Counted from the first letter of the stretch, positions 43,178-54,564 are shown. The stretch: DNA of 59,154 nt from Burkholderiales bacterium (GCA_026417035.1 JAOAEA010000019.1:1-59154), one strand, 5' to 3'. The notes: generated by a model not told the origin, from the sequence alone. Numbers and translations: made by a program.

Positions 43178-44380
43178 CTAGCCGAGGGCCTGGCGGATCA
43201 GAAGGTTCTTTACGACACCGAGGCCGTCGGTGAAGTTCAATCCGAGGTTGCGGACGGCGGCGGGAACGCGTCCGGGCAGGCTGAACAGGCGCTGCAGGCC
43301 ATGGGTCACGAGCCGCATGGCGAGTATATCTTCGCGCCGCGCGCGCTCGTACCGGCGCATCACGGTGGCGTCGCCCGGCGCGCGGAAGATTTCACGGCCG
43401 CGCACCAGCGCGGCGAGCACGCGCGCGTCGCCGAAGCCGAGGTTCACCCCCTGCCCGGCGAGCGGGTGCACCGCGTGCGCGGCGTCGCCGGCGAGCGCGA
43501 GCCCGTCCACGGCGAGCCGCTCGACCTCCATCACCGCGAGCGGGAAGGCGGCCGCGGGCGTGATGGGCTCGAGCCGGCCGAGCCGCCCGTGCCCGGCGGC
43601 GGCGACCCGTTCCGCGAGCGCCGCCGGCGCGAGCGCGACGAGCTCGTCGGCGAGCGCCTGCGGCGCCGACCAGACGATCGAGATGCGGTTCCCGGGCAGC
43701 GGCAGGTACGCGAGGATGCCGTCCTCGCGGAACCACTGGCATGCGGTGGCCTCGTGCGCGCGCTCGGTGGCGAAGTTCGCCACGACGCCGCTCTGGCCGT
43801 AGGGCTCGAGCTTCGCGCCGATGCCGGCCTCGCCGCGCACCCAGGAGTCGCGCCCGTCCGCGCCGACCACGAGCGAGGCGGTGACCGCGCTGCCGTCGGC
43901 GAGCGCGAGGCGCCAGCGCTTGCCCTCGCGCGCGAGCGACGCGCAGGCCGCGGGCGAGCGCAGGACGACGTTCGCCTGCGTCGCGAGCACCTGCCAGAGC
44001 GCGCGCTGCATCGCACCCGCCTCGACGATGTGCGCGAGCTCGCCGGCGCCGGCATCGTAGGCGGAGAACTCGAGCCGCGCGCCGCCGTCGCCGAAAATCT
44101 CCATGCGCCGCACCGGCTGGATGCGCGCCGGGTCGAGGCGTTGCCACGCGCCGACGGCCTCGAGGAAGCGAAAGCTCGCCGGGCTGACCGCATAGATGCG
44201 CGTGTCCCAGCCGGGCGCAGCGGGCGGCGGCGCACCGCGTTCGACGACGGTGACCGAGAGCGGCGTGTCGGCGAGCGCCGCGGCGAAGCTCGCGCCGACG
44301 AGCCCGGCGCCGACGACGAGGACGTCGCAGGCGCTCGCGGCGCCGTGCGCCGCCGGCGCCGCGTCCCGGAGCGCCGGATC
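43178..44380 (-). CDS. UbiH/VisC/COQ6-family FAD monooxygenase (start unresolved)
   Basis: A flavin hydroxylase of about 400 residues for ubiquinone ring hydroxylation. The N-terminal FAD site is CDVLVVGAGLVGASFAAALAD, the family block WDTRIYAVSPASFRFLEA follows, then LVVGADGRDSWVRG and GDAAHAVHPLAGQGVNLGFGDARVL. The frame is open from inside panE, but contains no ATG, GTG or TTG ahead of the FAD site. The first in-frame GTG (44113) would delete it. The 5' end given is the first codon beside the panE stop. A rare start codon, a sequence error or a frameshift must be involved. Which ring position it hydroxylates is unknown. Confidence 0.8.
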   Translation of the reverse strand, partial: DPALRDAAPAAHGAASACDVLVVGAGLVGASFAAALADTPLSVTVVERGAPPPAAPGWDTRIYAVSPASFRFLEAVGAWQRLDPARIQPVRRMEIFGDGGARLEFSAYDAGAGELAHIVEAGAMQRALWQVLATQANVVLRSPAACASLAREGKRWRLALADGSAVTASLVVGADGRDSWVRGEAGIGAKLEPYGQSGVVANFATERAHEATACQWFREDGILAYLPLPGNRISIVWSAPQALADELVALAPAALAERVAAAGHGRLGRLEPITPAAAFPLAVMEVERLAVDGLALAGDAAHAVHPLAGQGVNLGFGDARVLAALVRGREIFRAPGDATVMRRYERARREDILAMRLVTHGLQRLFSLPGRVPAAVRNLGLNFTDGLGVVKNLLIRQALG

Positions 44381-45407
44381 AGCCGACGAAGGGATGGGCG
44401 CGGACGTAGACGCGCTCCTCGCGGATCGTGCGCGCGAGCAGCTTGACGAGCGCGTACACGGTGTCGATGTGCGGCGTCGGCGTGCCGGTCATGCGCCCGA
44501 GCTCGATCACGGAGCCCACGAGCGCGTCGATCTCGGGATCGCGGCCGGCCTCGACGTCCTGCAGCATCGAGGTCTTGTGCTTGCCGACCTTCTCGGCGCC
44601 GGCGATGCGCTTCTCGAGGGGCACGCGGAAGGTGACGCCGAGCTTGTTCGCGATCGTCTGCGCCTCGGTCATCATGTCGGCCGCGAGCTGGCGCGTGTGC
44701 GGGAACTGGCAGATGTCGACCAGCGTCGAGTGGCTGAGCGCGCTGATCGGGTTGAACGTGAGGTTGCCCCAGAGCTTCAGCCAGATCTCGGCGCGGATGT
44801 TGTCGAGCACCGGCGCCTTGAGGCCGGCGCGCGCGAACATCTCCGCGAAGCGCTGCACGCGCTCGGTCGTCGCGCCGTCGAGCTCGCCGAGCGGGAAGCG
44901 GTCGCCCTCGATGTGGCGCACCAGGCCGGGCGCGGCGAGCTCCGCGGCCGGGTACACCACGCAGCCGACGATGCGCCGCGGATCCACCGCGCGCATGATC
45001 GCCCCGCCCGGGTCGACCGTCTCGACGACGCGGTCGTCGTAGGTCCCGCCGCCGAGCGCCGCCGGCAGCCGCTGGAAATACCACCACGGGATCCCGTTCT
45101 GCATCGGGATGATCGCCGTCGTCGCGTGCAGGAGGTGCGGCAGATCGGGCACGACCGGGGCGACCTGGTGCGCCTTCATCGCGAGCACGACCAGGTCCTG
45201 CGGGCCGGCTTCCGCCAGCGAGCTCGTCGCGCGCACGTTGCGGGCGACGAGCTCCGCGCCGTCGTGCATCACCAGGCGCATGCCTTTCGCGCGGATCGCT
45301 TCGAGGTTCGCGCCGCGCGCGATGAGCGTGACGTCCTCGCCCGCCAGCGCGAGCTTGACGCCGACGAAGCCGCCGATCGAGCCGGCGCCGACGATGCAGA
45401 CCTTCAT
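44379..45407 (-). CDS. panE: 2-dehydropantoate 2-reductase
   Basis: A 342-residue NADPH-dependent ketopantoate reductase (pantothenate synthesis) or a close KPR-family member. N-terminal KVCIVGAGSIGGFVGVKLALAGEDVTLIARG, substrate block IIPMQNGIPWWYF, catalytic Lys region in NIRAEIWLKLWGNLTFNPISALSHSTL, and the ribose-binding C-domain EKRIAGAEKVGKHKTSMLQDVEAGRDPEIDALVGSVIELGR. An FNR-type box lies about 100 bp upstream. The stop overlaps the UbiH-family frame. Confidence 0.9.
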   Translation of the reverse strand: MKVCIVGAGSIGGFVGVKLALAGEDVTLIARGANLEAIRAKGMRLVMHDGAELVARNVRATSSLAEAGPQDLVVLAMKAHQVAPVVPDLPHLLHATTAIIPMQNGIPWWYFQRLPAALGGGTYDDRVVETVDPGGAIMRAVDPRRIVGCVVYPAAELAAPGLVRHIEGDRFPLGELDGATTERVQRFAEMFARAGLKAPVLDNIRAEIWLKLWGNLTFNPISALSHSTLVDICQFPHTRQLAADMMTEAQTIANKLGVTFRVPLEKRIAGAEKVGKHKTSMLQDVEAGRDPEIDALVGSVIELGRMTGTPTPHIDTVYALVKLLARTIREERVYVRAHPFVG

Positions 45408-45499
45408 GGGTTCCCCTCGAGTTGCGCGCCGGGCGCGTCCGAATGACCCGGCCCGGCGCCCGCGCTTATATTAATAAATCAACATATTGCGTCGCAGCA

Positions 45500-45513
45500 T
45501 TGATCCCGGTCAA
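45500..45513. promoter_or_regulatory. FNR/ANR/DNR-type box
   Basis: TTGATCCCGGTCAA matches the Crp/Fnr consensus TTGAT-N4-ATCAA with one change (GTCAA). On the minus strand TATTAA (45471-45476) lies about 33 bp from the box centre, the distance of a class II FNR-activated promoter, which would drive panE. On the plus side the box is about 75 bp from the tRNA start. Confidence 0.55.
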
Positions 45514-45546
45514 CGGTGTCCCGAAGGGCGGCCCGCCGGAGGCGCC

Positions 45547-45575
45547 TTGACCGTCGCGAGGGCGGGCAAGATAAT
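45547..45575 (+). promoter_or_regulatory. tRNA gene promoter
   Basis: TTGACC (45547-45552), 17-bp spacer, GATAAT (45570-45575), with a GC-rich discriminator (GCGCG). Start would be about 10 nt before the tRNA. Confidence 0.8.
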
Positions 45576-45591
45576 GCGCGGCTTTCCCCGG

Positions 45592-45667
45592 GGCGAGTTA
45601 GCTCAGCGGTTAGAGCAGCGGAATCATAATCCGTTGGTCCGGGGTTCAAATCCCTGACTCGCCACCA
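45592..45667 (+). tRNA. tRNA with CAU anticodon (Met elongator or Ile2)
   Basis: A 76-nt tRNA including encoded CCA. Acceptor stem GGCGAGT/ACTCGCC pairs fully. The D-arm is AGCTCAGCGGTTAGAGC, the anticodon arm GCGGAATCATAATCCGT gives CAU, and the T-loop is GGTTCAAATCC. A fully paired first base pair excludes initiator tRNA. The D-arm and TTGGTC variable loop are like tRNA-Ile2, whose C34 is changed to lysidine by TilS; elongator Met remains possible. Identity needs comparison with the other CAU tRNAs of the genome. Confidence 0.95.
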
Positions 45668-45744
45668 CTTCCCCCCGGCGGGTACCGGGCGCGGCGCTCA
45701 CCGTGCGCAGGCAGCCTGTCACCGCGCCGGCGGCCCCGATCCCC

Positions 45745-45755
45745 TAGAATCCGCG
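45745..45755 (+). promoter_or_regulatory. -10 element and discriminator ahead of the 45782 gene
   Basis: TAGAAT (45745-45750) followed by CCGCG. No clear -35 box at 17 bp. Same string as at osmC and glyQ. Confidence 0.5.
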
Positions 45756-45781
45756 GGGAGCCACTGCGTGGACCGCACCCC

Positions 45782-46198
45782 ATGAGCCGAATCGTCCGCC
45801 TCGCGGCCCTCCTCGCCGCGCTCGCCGCAGCCGCCGCGTGGGCGCAGGCGCCGAACCGCACCTCGCCGATCCCGGAGGACGCGTGGCGGGGCGTGATGAC
45901 CCACGTCTCCCAGAACGTCGTCGCGGTGAACGGCCAGTCGATGCAGCTCGCCCCCGGCGCGCGCATCTGGACCCGCGACAACCTCACCATCACCCCGGCG
46001 ATGCTGCCGGCCGGCTCGCTCGTCGACTACACGCTCGACGCCAACCGGCAGATCTCGCGCGTGTGGATCCTCACCGCCGCCGAGGCGGCGAAGCCGAGGC
46101 GCGGCTACGGCTCGGGCGAGCCCGGGACGCCGATCGAGCTCCTCTTCGGCCAGCCCGCCGCGCCCCCGGCCGGCGCGCCCATGCCCCGCAAGCAGTGA
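45782..46198 (+). CDS. small exported protein upstream of miaB, function unknown
   Basis: A 138-residue periplasmic protein with signal peptide [23 protein letters not shown]. The mature part has a beta-rich core with [23 protein letters not shown] and [23 protein letters not shown], and a Pro-rich C-terminus. This VNG...LAPGA...DY pattern is familiar from betaproteobacterial hypotheticals beside miaB, but no function is known. miaB starts within its stop codon. Confidence 0.75.
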   Translation: MSRIVRLAALLAALAAAAAWAQAPNRTSPIPEDAWRGVMTHVSQNVVAVNGQSMQLAPGARIWTRDNLTITPAMLPAGSLVDYTLDANRQISRVWILTAAEAAKPRRGYGSGEPGTPIELLFGQPAAPPAGAPMPRKQ

Positions 46199-47595
46199 GC
46201 GGGCGCGTCTACATCCGCACCTTCGGGTGCCAGATGAACGAGTACGACTCGGCGAAGATCGCCGACGTGCTCGCCGCCGCCGAGGGACTCGAGCCGACCG
46301 ACCGCCCCGAGGACGCCGACGTGATCCTCTTCAACACCTGCTCGGTGCGCGAGAAGGCGCAGGAGAAGGTGTTCACCGACCTCGGGCGCGTGCGCGCGCT
46401 CAAGCGCGCGAAACCCGGCCTCATCGTCGGCGTCGGCGGCTGCGTCGCGAGCCAGGAGGGCGCGGCGATCGTCGCCCGCGCGCCGTTCGTCGACGTAGTC
46501 TTCGGGCCGCAGACGCTGCACCGGCTGCCGGAGCTGATCCGCGCGCGGCGCCGCACCGGGAAGCCGCAGGTGGACGTCGCCTTCCCGGAGATCGAGAAGT
46601 TCGACCACCTGCCGCCGCCGCGCGTCGCGGGCGCGACCGCGTTCGTGTCGATCATGGAAGGTTGCAGCAAGTACTGCACCTTCTGCGTCGTGCCCTACAC
46701 CCGCGGCGAGGAGGTGTCGCGGCCCTTCGACGACGTGATCGCCGAGATCGCCGAGCTCGCCGAGCGCGGCGTGAAGGAGGTGACGCTCCTCGGCCAGAAC
46801 GTGAACGCGTGGCGCGGCGCGGTGCCCGCCGAGCTCGGCGACGCCGGCGGCGCGGGGGACTTCGCGCTGCTCCTCGAATACGTCGCGGCGGTGCCCGGCA
46901 TCGAGCGCATCCGCTACACCACTTCCCACCCGCGCGAGTTCACCGCGCGGCTCGTCGCCGCGCACGGCACGCTCGCGAAGCTCGCGCCGCAGGTGCACCT
47001 GCCGGTGCAGTCGGGCTCCGACCGCGTCCTCGCGGCGATGAAGCGCGGCTACACCGTGCTCGAGTACAAGTCGATCGTGCGCGCCCTGCGCGCGGCGCGG
47101 CCCGACGTCTCGATCTCGACGGACTTCATCGTCGGCTTCCCCGGCGAGACCGAGGCGGACTTCGCGCGCACGCTGCGCCTTGCCGAGGAGGTGGGCTTCG
47201 ACGGCGCCTTCAGCTTCGTCTACAGCGCCCGGCCCGGGACGCCCGCGGCGGAGCTCGCCGACGACACGCCGAAGGAAGAGAAGCTCGCGCGGCTCGCGCG
47301 GCTGCAGGAGCTCGTCGCGGCGCACGCGCGCGCGGTGAGCGAGTCGATGGTGGGCCGCACCGAGCGCGTGCTCGTCGAAGGCCGCGCGAGGAAGGATGCC
47401 GCGGAGCTCTCGGGCCGGACCGCGAACAACCGCGTGGTCAACTTCCCCGGGCCGCCCCGGCTCATCGGCGGGTTCGCGGACGTCGTGATCACGGCGGCGC
47501 TGCCGCATTCGCTGCGCGGCGAGCTCCGCGAGGGCCCGCTCGCGAGTGGCGTGCGCGGGTCCGGTCGGCCGCGCGCGGCGGGCCGCGCGGCGTAG
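46195..47595 (+). CDS. miaB: tRNA-2-methylthio-N6-dimethylallyladenosine synthase MiaB
   Basis: A 466-residue radical-SAM methylthiotransferase acting on A37 of tRNAs that read U-starting codons. N-terminal cluster cysteines are in [22 protein letters not shown] and [11 protein letters not shown]; the radical-SAM motif is [36 protein letters not shown] and [17 protein letters not shown] follow, and a TRAM domain ends the protein ([12 protein letters not shown]). GTG at 46195 overlaps the upstream stop (GTGA). Confidence 0.97.
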   Translation: MSGRVYIRTFGCQMNEYDSAKIADVLAAAEGLEPTDRPEDADVILFNTCSVREKAQEKVFTDLGRVRALKRAKPGLIVGVGGCVASQEGAAIVARAPFVDVVFGPQTLHRLPELIRARRRTGKPQVDVAFPEIEKFDHLPPPRVAGATAFVSIMEGCSKYCTFCVVPYTRGEEVSRPFDDVIAEIAELAERGVKEVTLLGQNVNAWRGAVPAELGDAGGAGDFALLLEYVAAVPGIERIRYTTSHPREFTARLVAAHGTLAKLAPQVHLPVQSGSDRVLAAMKRGYTVLEYKSIVRALRAARPDVSISTDFIVGFPGETEADFARTLRLAEEVGFDGAFSFVYSARPGTPAAELADDTPKEEKLARLARLQELVAAHARAVSESMVGRTERVLVEGRARKDAAELSGRTANNRVVNFPGPPRLIGGFADVVITAALPHSLRGELREGPLASGVRGSGRPRAAGRAA

Positions 47596-47712
47596 CGCGG
47601 CGCCGGACGAGGATCCCCCGCCCGATCGGGCGCCTCGCCCCGCCGGCGGCGCCCTTGCCGAATCCGCGGCGATGCCCGAGAATTTTCCCGTCGTGACGCC
47701 CCGGCCGCCCTC

Positions 47713-48669
47713 TTGAAGCCGCGCCCCCTGGAAGTCGTCCTCGCGCCGGCGGACAACGAGCGCCTCGCGAACCTCTGCGGCGCCCTCGACGAGAACCTGC
47801 GCCAGATCGAGACGGCGCTCGACGTGTCGATCGCCCGGCGCGGCGACACCTTCACCCTCCGCGGCCGGCCCGCCCAGACCGAGCGCGCCGCGGAGGTTCT
47901 CGAGAAGTTCTACGCCAGCGCGACCCGGTCGCTCTCGACCGAGGACATCCAGCTCGGCCTCATCGAGCTCGGGCGCGGCGCACTGCCGCAGGGCGAGGCC
48001 GAGATGCCGCAGCTCCTGGTGCGCAAGCCCGACCTGCACGGGCGCACGCCGCGCCAGCGCGAGTACGTCAAGAACATCGTCGCGCACGACGTCACCTTCG
48101 GCGTCGGCCCGGCGGGCACCGGCAAGACCTACCTCGCGGTCGCGTGCGCCGTGGACGCCCTCGAGCGCGAGCACGTCAAGCGGCTGGTGCTCACCCGGCC
48201 CGCGGTCGAGGCGGGCGAGCGGCTCGGCTTCCTGCCCGGCGACCTCGCGCAGAAAGTGGACCCGTACCTGCGGCCGCTCTACGACGCGCTCTACGACCTG
48301 ATGGGCTTCGACAAGGTGGGGCGGCTCTTCGAGAAGGGCACGATCGAGATCGCGCCGCTCGCCTACATGCGCGGGCGCACGCTCAACCACTCGTTCATCA
48401 TCCTCGACGAGGCGCAGAACACCACGCCCGAGCAGATGAAGATGTTCCTCACGCGCATCGGCTTCGGCTCCAAGGCGGTGGTGACCGGCGACGTCACGCA
48501 GATCGACCTCGCGCGCGGGCAGAAGAGCGGGCTCGTCGAGGCCGCGCGCATCCTCGCGGCGGTGCGCGGGATCGCGTTCACCCGCTTCGACGCCGAGGAC
48601 GTGGTGCGCCACCCGCTGGTGCAGCGCATCGTGAACGCCTATGAGCGCCACGAGCGCGAGGCCACGTGA
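47713..48669 (+). CDS. ybeZ: PhoH-like ATPase YbeZ
   Basis: A 318-residue ATPase with an N-terminal KH-like part (1-100) and a PhoH domain. Walker A is [19 protein letters not shown], Walker [24 protein letters not shown], with [17 protein letters not shown] following. It partners YbeY in rRNA maturation and quality control. The start is a TTG at 47713; no ATG or GTG precedes the conserved [18 protein letters not shown]. ybeY overlaps its end by 4 bp. Confidence 0.95.
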   Translation: MKPRPLEVVLAPADNERLANLCGALDENLRQIETALDVSIARRGDTFTLRGRPAQTERAAEVLEKFYASATRSLSTEDIQLGLIELGRGALPQGEAEMPQLLVRKPDLHGRTPRQREYVKNIVAHDVTFGVGPAGTGKTYLAVACAVDALEREHVKRLVLTRPAVEAGERLGFLPGDLAQKVDPYLRPLYDALYDLMGFDKVGRLFEKGTIEIAPLAYMRGRTLNHSFIILDEAQNTTPEQMKMFLTRIGFGSKAVVTGDVTQIDLARGQKSGLVEAARILAAVRGIAFTRFDAEDVVRHPLVQRIVNAYERHEREAT

Positions 48670-49163
48670 GCGCGCGGCCGGCGGTCGCGCTCGCCGTCCA
48701 GTACGCCGTGCCGCGGCGCGGGCTGCCGTCGCCGGGCGCCGTCGCGCGCTGGGCCCGCGCGGCGCTGCCGCGCCGCGCGGAGGTCGCGGTGCGATTCGTC
48801 GGCGCGCGCGAGGCGCGCGCCCTCAACCGGACGTTCCGCGGGCGCGACTACGCGACCAACGTCCTCACGTTCGTCTACGAAAACCGGCCGCGGCGGCCGC
48901 TCGCCGGCGACCTGGTGCTGTGCGTCCCGGTGGTCGCGCGCGAAGCGCGCGAACAGGGCAAGCCCGCGCGGGCGCACTATGCGCACCTCCTCGTGCACGG
49001 GGCGCTCCACCTCGCCGGTCACGACCACGAGCGCGCGGCCGACGCGCGGCGCATGCAGGCCCGCGAGCGGCGCATCCTCGCGCGGCTCGGCTTCGCCGAC
49101 CCCTACGCCGACCCCTACGCCGATCCCGGCGCCGCGCCGCGGCCCGCGCGCCGCGCGCGCTGA
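48666..49163 (+). CDS. ybeY: endoribonuclease YbeY
   Basis: A 165-residue metal-dependent RNase for 16S 3'-end maturation and ribosome quality control. The zinc site [12 protein letters not shown] carries the three His, preceded by the [27 protein letters not shown] block. The C-terminus ends in a short tandem repeat ([11 protein letters not shown]) and a basic tail. GTG start overlaps the ybeZ stop. Confidence 0.94.
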   Translation: MSARPAVALAVQYAVPRRGLPSPGAVARWARAALPRRAEVAVRFVGAREARALNRTFRGRDYATNVLTFVYENRPRRPLAGDLVLCVPVVAREAREQGKPARAHYAHLLVHGALHLAGHDHERAADARRMQARERRILARLGFADPYADPYADPGAAPRPARRAR

Positions 49164-49188
49164 GCGCTGCCTGATCCCGCGAACCCCC

Positions 49189-50031
49189 ATGGACGACGCC
49201 CCTGGCCACAAGCCTTCCCTCCTCGACCGGCTCGGCGCGATCCTGATGCGCGAGCCCGAGGACCGCGAGCAGCTGATCGCGCTGCTGCAGTCGGCGCACG
49301 CGCGCAACCTCCTCGACGCCGACGCGCTGTCGATCATCGAGGGGGCGCTCGGCGTCTCGGAGATGTCGGTGCGCGACGTGATGATCCCGCGCGCGCAGAT
49401 GGACGTGATCGACGTGAACGAGACGCCCGACCGGTTCATCCCGTTCGTCATCGGCACCGGCCACTCGCGCTTCCCGGTGATCGACCGCGACCGCGACCAC
49501 GTCATCGGCATCCTGCTCGCGAAGGACCTGCTGCGCTACTACGCCGGCGAGGAGGAGTTCAACGTGCGCGACATGCTGCGCCCGGCGGTGTTCGTGCCCG
49601 AGTCGAAGCGGCTCAACGTGCTCCTGCGCGAGTTCAAGCAGAACCGCAACCACATGGCCATCGTCGTGGACGAGTACGGCGGCGTCGCCGGCCTGGTGAC
49701 GATCGAGGACGTGCTCGAGCAGACCGTCGTCGAGATCGAGGACGAGTACGACTACGAGGAAGCGGGCGACAACATCGTGCGCGAGAAGAGCGGCCGCTTC
49801 CGCGTCAAGGCGCAGGTGCCGGTCGCGGACTTCAACGAGTTCTTCGGCACCGACTTCCCGGACGCCGAGCACGACACGATCGGCGGGCTGGTCATCAGCC
49901 GCTTCGGCCGGCTGCCGAAGCGAGGCGAGAGCGCGGTGATCGGCGGCCTGCGCTTCCACGTGCTGCGCGCCGACAGCCGGCGGCTGCACACGCTCCAGGT
50001 CGAGCGGCCGCCCGACGTCCGGCCGGCGTGA
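49189..50031 (+). CDS. corC: CBS-domain transporter-associated protein CorC/YbeX
   Basis: A 280-residue cytosolic protein of the HlyC/CorC family. Two CBS motifs lie at about 65-190 ([64 protein letters not shown]), followed by a CorC_HlyC (TerC-associated) domain with [19 protein letters not shown]. It lacks membrane segments. Linked to Mg/Co efflux and, by neighbourhood with ybeY-ybeZ, to ribosome function. The lnt start overlaps its stop. Confidence 0.93.
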   Translation: MDDAPGHKPSLLDRLGAILMREPEDREQLIALLQSAHARNLLDADALSIIEGALGVSEMSVRDVMIPRAQMDVIDVNETPDRFIPFVIGTGHSRFPVIDRDRDHVIGILLAKDLLRYYAGEEEFNVRDMLRPAVFVPESKRLNVLLREFKQNRNHMAIVVDEYGGVAGLVTIEDVLEQTVVEIEDEYDYEEAGDNIVREKSGRFRVKAQVPVADFNEFFGTDFPDAEHDTIGGLVISRFGRLPKRGESAVIGGLRFHVLRADSRRLHTLQVERPPDVRPA

Positions 50032-51524
50032 CGGGCCAGGCGCCGCGCCGCACCGGGCTCGTCCTCGCCTGCGCCGCGGGGGTGGCGGGCGTCGCCGGGT
50101 TCGCGCCCGCGGGCCTCGCGCCGCTCGCGATCCTCGCGCTGGCGGCGCTCTTCCACCTCGCGTCGCGGGCGACGCCGGGCGGCGCGTTCCGGCTCGGCTT
50201 CGCCTGGGGCCTCGGCCACTTCGCGGTCGGCGTCTCCTGGGTCTACGTGAGCCTGCACGATTTCGGGATGATGCCGGCGCCGCTCGCGGCGCTCGCGACC
50301 GCGCTCTTCTGCGCCTATCTCGCGCTCTTTCCCGCCGCTGCGATGTGGGCCATGCAGCGGCTCGGCGGCGGCGCCGGCGTGCGCCTCCTCGCCGCCGGGC
50401 CGGGGGCCTGGACGCTCGCCGAGTGGGTGCGGCTCTGGCTCTTCACCGGCTTTCCCTGGCTCACGCTCGGCTACTCGCAGATCGACACGCCGCTCGCGGG
50501 CTTCGCGCCCGTCGCGGGCGTGTTCGCGGCGTCGCTCGCGGCGAGCGTCGTCGCCGGCGCGCTCGCCGCGCTTCCCGCGCTGCGCGGCCGCGCGCGCGCG
50601 GCGGCGGTCGCGGCGGCGCTCGCCGTGGCTGCGGCGGGCGCGGCGCTCGGCCGCATCGAGTGGACGGCGCCGTCCGGGCCGCCCGTCACCGTCGCGCTGG
50701 TGCAGGGGAACATCCCGCAGGACCTCAAGTTCGATCCCGCCCGCTACCGGGTGACGCTCGAGACGTATCTGCGTCTGGTCGGCGGCACGCAGGCGAGGCT
50801 CATCGTGCTTCCCGAGACGGCCGTGCCCCGTTTCCTGGATCTGGTCGAGCCCGGTTTCGTCGAAGCGCTCGCCGCGCACGCGCGCACCGCGGGCGGCGAC
50901 CTGCTCCTCGGCGCACCGGTGCGCGCGGGCGAGCGTTACTACAACGCGATCGTGAGCCTCGGCAGCGCGCCGGGCCAAGCCTACGCCAAGTCGCACCTCG
51001 TGCCCTTCGGCGAGTTCGTTCCGCCCGGCTTTGGCTGGATCGTCGCGGTGCTCAGGATCCCGCTCTCGGACTTCGCGCGCGGCAGCGCCGGGCAGCGCCC
51101 GCTCGCCGTCGCCGGCGAGCGCGTCGCGCCGAACGTGTGCTACGAGGACGCCTTCGGGGAGGAGATCATCCGCATGCTCCCGGAGGCGACGCTGCTCGTG
51201 AACGCCTCGAACGTCGCGTGGTTCGGCGACTCGCTCGCCCCGGCGCAGCACCTGGAGATCTCGCGCATGCGCGCGCTCGAGACGGGGCGCTTCCTCCTGC
51301 GCGCGACCAACACCGGCGTCACCGCGATCGTCGATGACCGCGGGCGCGTCGCGGCGCGGTTGCCGGCGTTCACCGAGGGCGTGCTCGCCGGCGAGGCGCA
51401 GGGCCGCACCGGCGCCACGCCGTTCGTCCGGTTCGGGAACGCGCCCGCGGTCGCGCTCGCGTCGCTTCTGCTCGCCTCGGCGGCGATCGCCGCGCGGCGC
51501 GTGAGACGCCCGCCGACCCTGTAG
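50028..51524 (+). CDS. lnt: apolipoprotein N-acyltransferase
   Basis: A 498-residue inner-membrane enzyme adding the third acyl chain to lipoproteins such as MltA. Several N-terminal helices precede [19 protein letters not shown]. The nitrilase-like domain holds the catalytic triad: Glu in [12 protein letters not shown], Lys in [15 protein letters not shown] and Cys in [45 protein letters not shown] is strongly conserved. GTG start at 50028 overlaps the corC stop. Confidence 0.96.
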   Translation: MTGQAPRRTGLVLACAAGVAGVAGFAPAGLAPLAILALAALFHLASRATPGGAFRLGFAWGLGHFAVGVSWVYVSLHDFGMMPAPLAALATALFCAYLALFPAAAMWAMQRLGGGAGVRLLAAGPGAWTLAEWVRLWLFTGFPWLTLGYSQIDTPLAGFAPVAGVFAASLAASVVAGALAALPALRGRARAAAVAAALAVAAAGAALGRIEWTAPSGPPVTVALVQGNIPQDLKFDPARYRVTLETYLRLVGGTQARLIVLPETAVPRFLDLVEPGFVEALAAHARTAGGDLLLGAPVRAGERYYNAIVSLGSAPGQAYAKSHLVPFGEFVPPGFGWIVAVLRIPLSDFARGSAGQRPLAVAGERVAPNVCYEDAFGEEIIRMLPEATLLVNASNVAWFGDSLAPAQHLEISRMRALETGRFLLRATNTGVTAIVDDRGRVAARLPAFTEGVLAGEAQGRTGATPFVRFGNAPAVALASLLLASAAIAARRVRRPPTL

Positions 51525-51532
51525 AATCCGCG
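51522..51532 (+). promoter_or_regulatory. -10 element and discriminator ahead of glyQ
   Basis: TAGAAT (51522-51527) and CCGCG discriminator, overlapping the lnt stop. Transcription would begin about 45 nt before glyQ. No convincing -35. Confidence 0.5.
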
Positions 51533-51579
51533 CTTCAATTTCCCGACACGGCCCGCCGGTGCGCGCGCGGCGCGTCCCC

Positions 51580-52469
<890 letters not shown>

Positions 52470-52473
<4 letters not shown>

Positions 52474-54539
52474 GCGACGCGCTGCTGGTCGAGCTGCTGA
52501 CCGAGGAGTTGCCGCCGAAGTCGCTCGCGACGCTCGGCTACGCGTTCGCCGACGCGCTCGTCACGGATCTGCGCGAGCGCGGCTTCGCGGCCCCCGACTG
52601 CGGATTCGACGTCTTCGCGACGCCGCGCCGCCTCGGCGTCCTCGTGCGCGCGGTCGCCGCGCGCGCGCCCGACCGCGAGGTGGTCACCAGGGGCCCCTCG
52701 CTGAAGGCCGGCCTCGACGCGGAGGGACGGCCGACGGCGGCGCTCACCGGCTTCGCGCGCAAGGTCGGCGCCGAGGTCGGCTCGCTCGCGCGCGAGCACG
52801 ACGGCAAGCAGGAGGTGTTCGTGCACCGGTCGGTCGCGAAGGGCGCGGCGCTCGCCGCGGCGCTCGCGCCCATGGTCGAGGCCGCCCTCGCGCGGCTGCC
52901 CGTGCCGAAGATGATGCGCTGGGGCGACTCGGACGCCGAATTCGTGCGCCCGGTGCGCGGGCTGGTGATGCTGCACGGCGCGAACGTGGTCGAGGGCACG
53001 GTGCTCGGCGCCGCCTCGGGGCGCACGACGCGCGGCCACCGCTTCATGGGCAGCGGCGCGGTGACGATCCCGCGGGCGGAGGACTACGAGCACCTCATCG
53101 AGCGCGAGGGCAAGGTGATCGCCAACTTCGAGCGGCGCGAGCGCTTGGTCCGCGAGGGCCTCGCGTCGGCCGCCGGCGCCGCCTCGGTCGCCGCCGACGA
53201 CGCCCTCGTCGCCGAGGTCACGGCGCTCGTCGAGCATCCGTCGGTCTACGAGGGGCACTTCGAGAAGCACTTCCTGGAAGTGCCACAGGAGTGCCTGATG
53301 CTCACCATGCGGCAGAACCAGAAGTACTTCCCGCTGGTGGACGGCAGCGGGCGCCTGCTCAACCGCTTCCTCGTCGTGAGCAACATCGCGACGCCGCACC
53401 CGGCGCGCATCGTGCACGGCAACGAGCGCGTGCTGCGCGCGCGCCTCGCCGACGCGCGGTTCTTCTACGACCAGGACCGCCGGCGGCCGCTCGCCTCGCT
53501 CGTGGAGCGGCTCGGCGCGGTCGTCTACCACAACAGGCTCGGCACCCAGCTCGAGCGGGTCGCGCGCCTCGAGGCGCTCGCCGGCGCGATCGCGCGCGAG
53601 CTCGGCGCCGACGAGGCCCTCGCGCGCCGCGCCGCGCGCCTGGCGAAGGCGGACCTCGTGACCGGCATGGTCGGCGAGTTCCCCGAGCTGCAGGGGATCA
53701 TGGGGATGCACTACGCCCGGCACGACGGCGAGCCGGAGGCGGTCGCGGCGGCGATCGAAGCGCACTACCGGCCGCGATTCGCCGGCGACGCGCTGCCCGA
53801 GTCGCCGATCGGCGCCGCGGTGGCGCTCGCGGACAAGCTCGACACGCTGGTCGGCATCTGGGGCATCGGGCTCGCGCCCACCGGCGACAAGGACCCGTTC
53901 GCGCTGCGCCGGGCGGCGCTCGGCGTCGTGCGCATCCTCGCCGAGCTGGAGCTGCCGCTCGATCTCGTCGCGCTGCTCGCCGCCGCGCGCGCCGGCTTCG
54001 GCGCCACGCCACTTGAGCCGGACACCGTCCCGGCGGTCCACCAGTTCGCGCTGGAGCGGCTGCGCGGCGTCCTGCGCGAGCGCGGGTACGCCCCCGACGA
54101 GATCGACGCCGTGCTCGCGCAGAACCCCACGCGCATCGACCTCGTGCCGAAGCGCCTCGCGGCGGTAGCGGAGTTCCGCCGGCTGCCCGAGGCGGCCTCG
54201 CTCGCTGCGGCGAACAAGCTCATCCGCAACATCCTGCGCAAGGCCGCGCTCCCGCCCGGCCGCGAGCCACAGGCGGCGCTCGCACGCGAACCCGCCGAGA
54301 AGGCCCTGCTCGAGTCGCTCGCTCACCTCGCGCCCGACACGCACGACCTGGTCGAGCGCGGCGAGTACACCCGGGCCCTCGTCGCGCTCGCCCGAGCGCG
54401 CGAGCCGGTCGACCGCTTCTTCGACGAGGTGCTGGTGATGGCCGAGGACGAGGCGGTGCGCGCCAACCGGCTCGCGCTGCTCGCGCGCCTCGACGGGCTC
54501 ATGAACGCGGTGGCCGACATCTCGAAGCTGGCGGCCTGA
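52470..54539 (+). CDS. glyS: glycyl-tRNA synthetase beta subunit
   Basis: A 689-residue tRNA-recognising subunit. Conserved: [15 protein letters not shown] at the start, [54 protein letters not shown], the HD-domain-like part with [40 protein letters not shown] and the C-terminal anticodon-binding region ending VADISKLAA. Full length. Confidence 0.97.
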
Positions 54540-54564
54540 CGCCTGCCGTTGCTAGGATTGCGGC

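Noticed and set aside
45592-45667. Initiator tRNA-fMet as identity of the CAU tRNA.
   Set aside because: The first acceptor pair is G-C and fully paired, whereas bacterial initiators have a mismatch at 1-72 and three G-C pairs in the anticodon stem in a different sequence.
46105-48651. A minus-strand open frame of about 850 codons opposite miaB and ybeZ.
   Set aside because: Antisense shadow of two highly conserved genes; composition is Arg/Glu/Ala low complexity.
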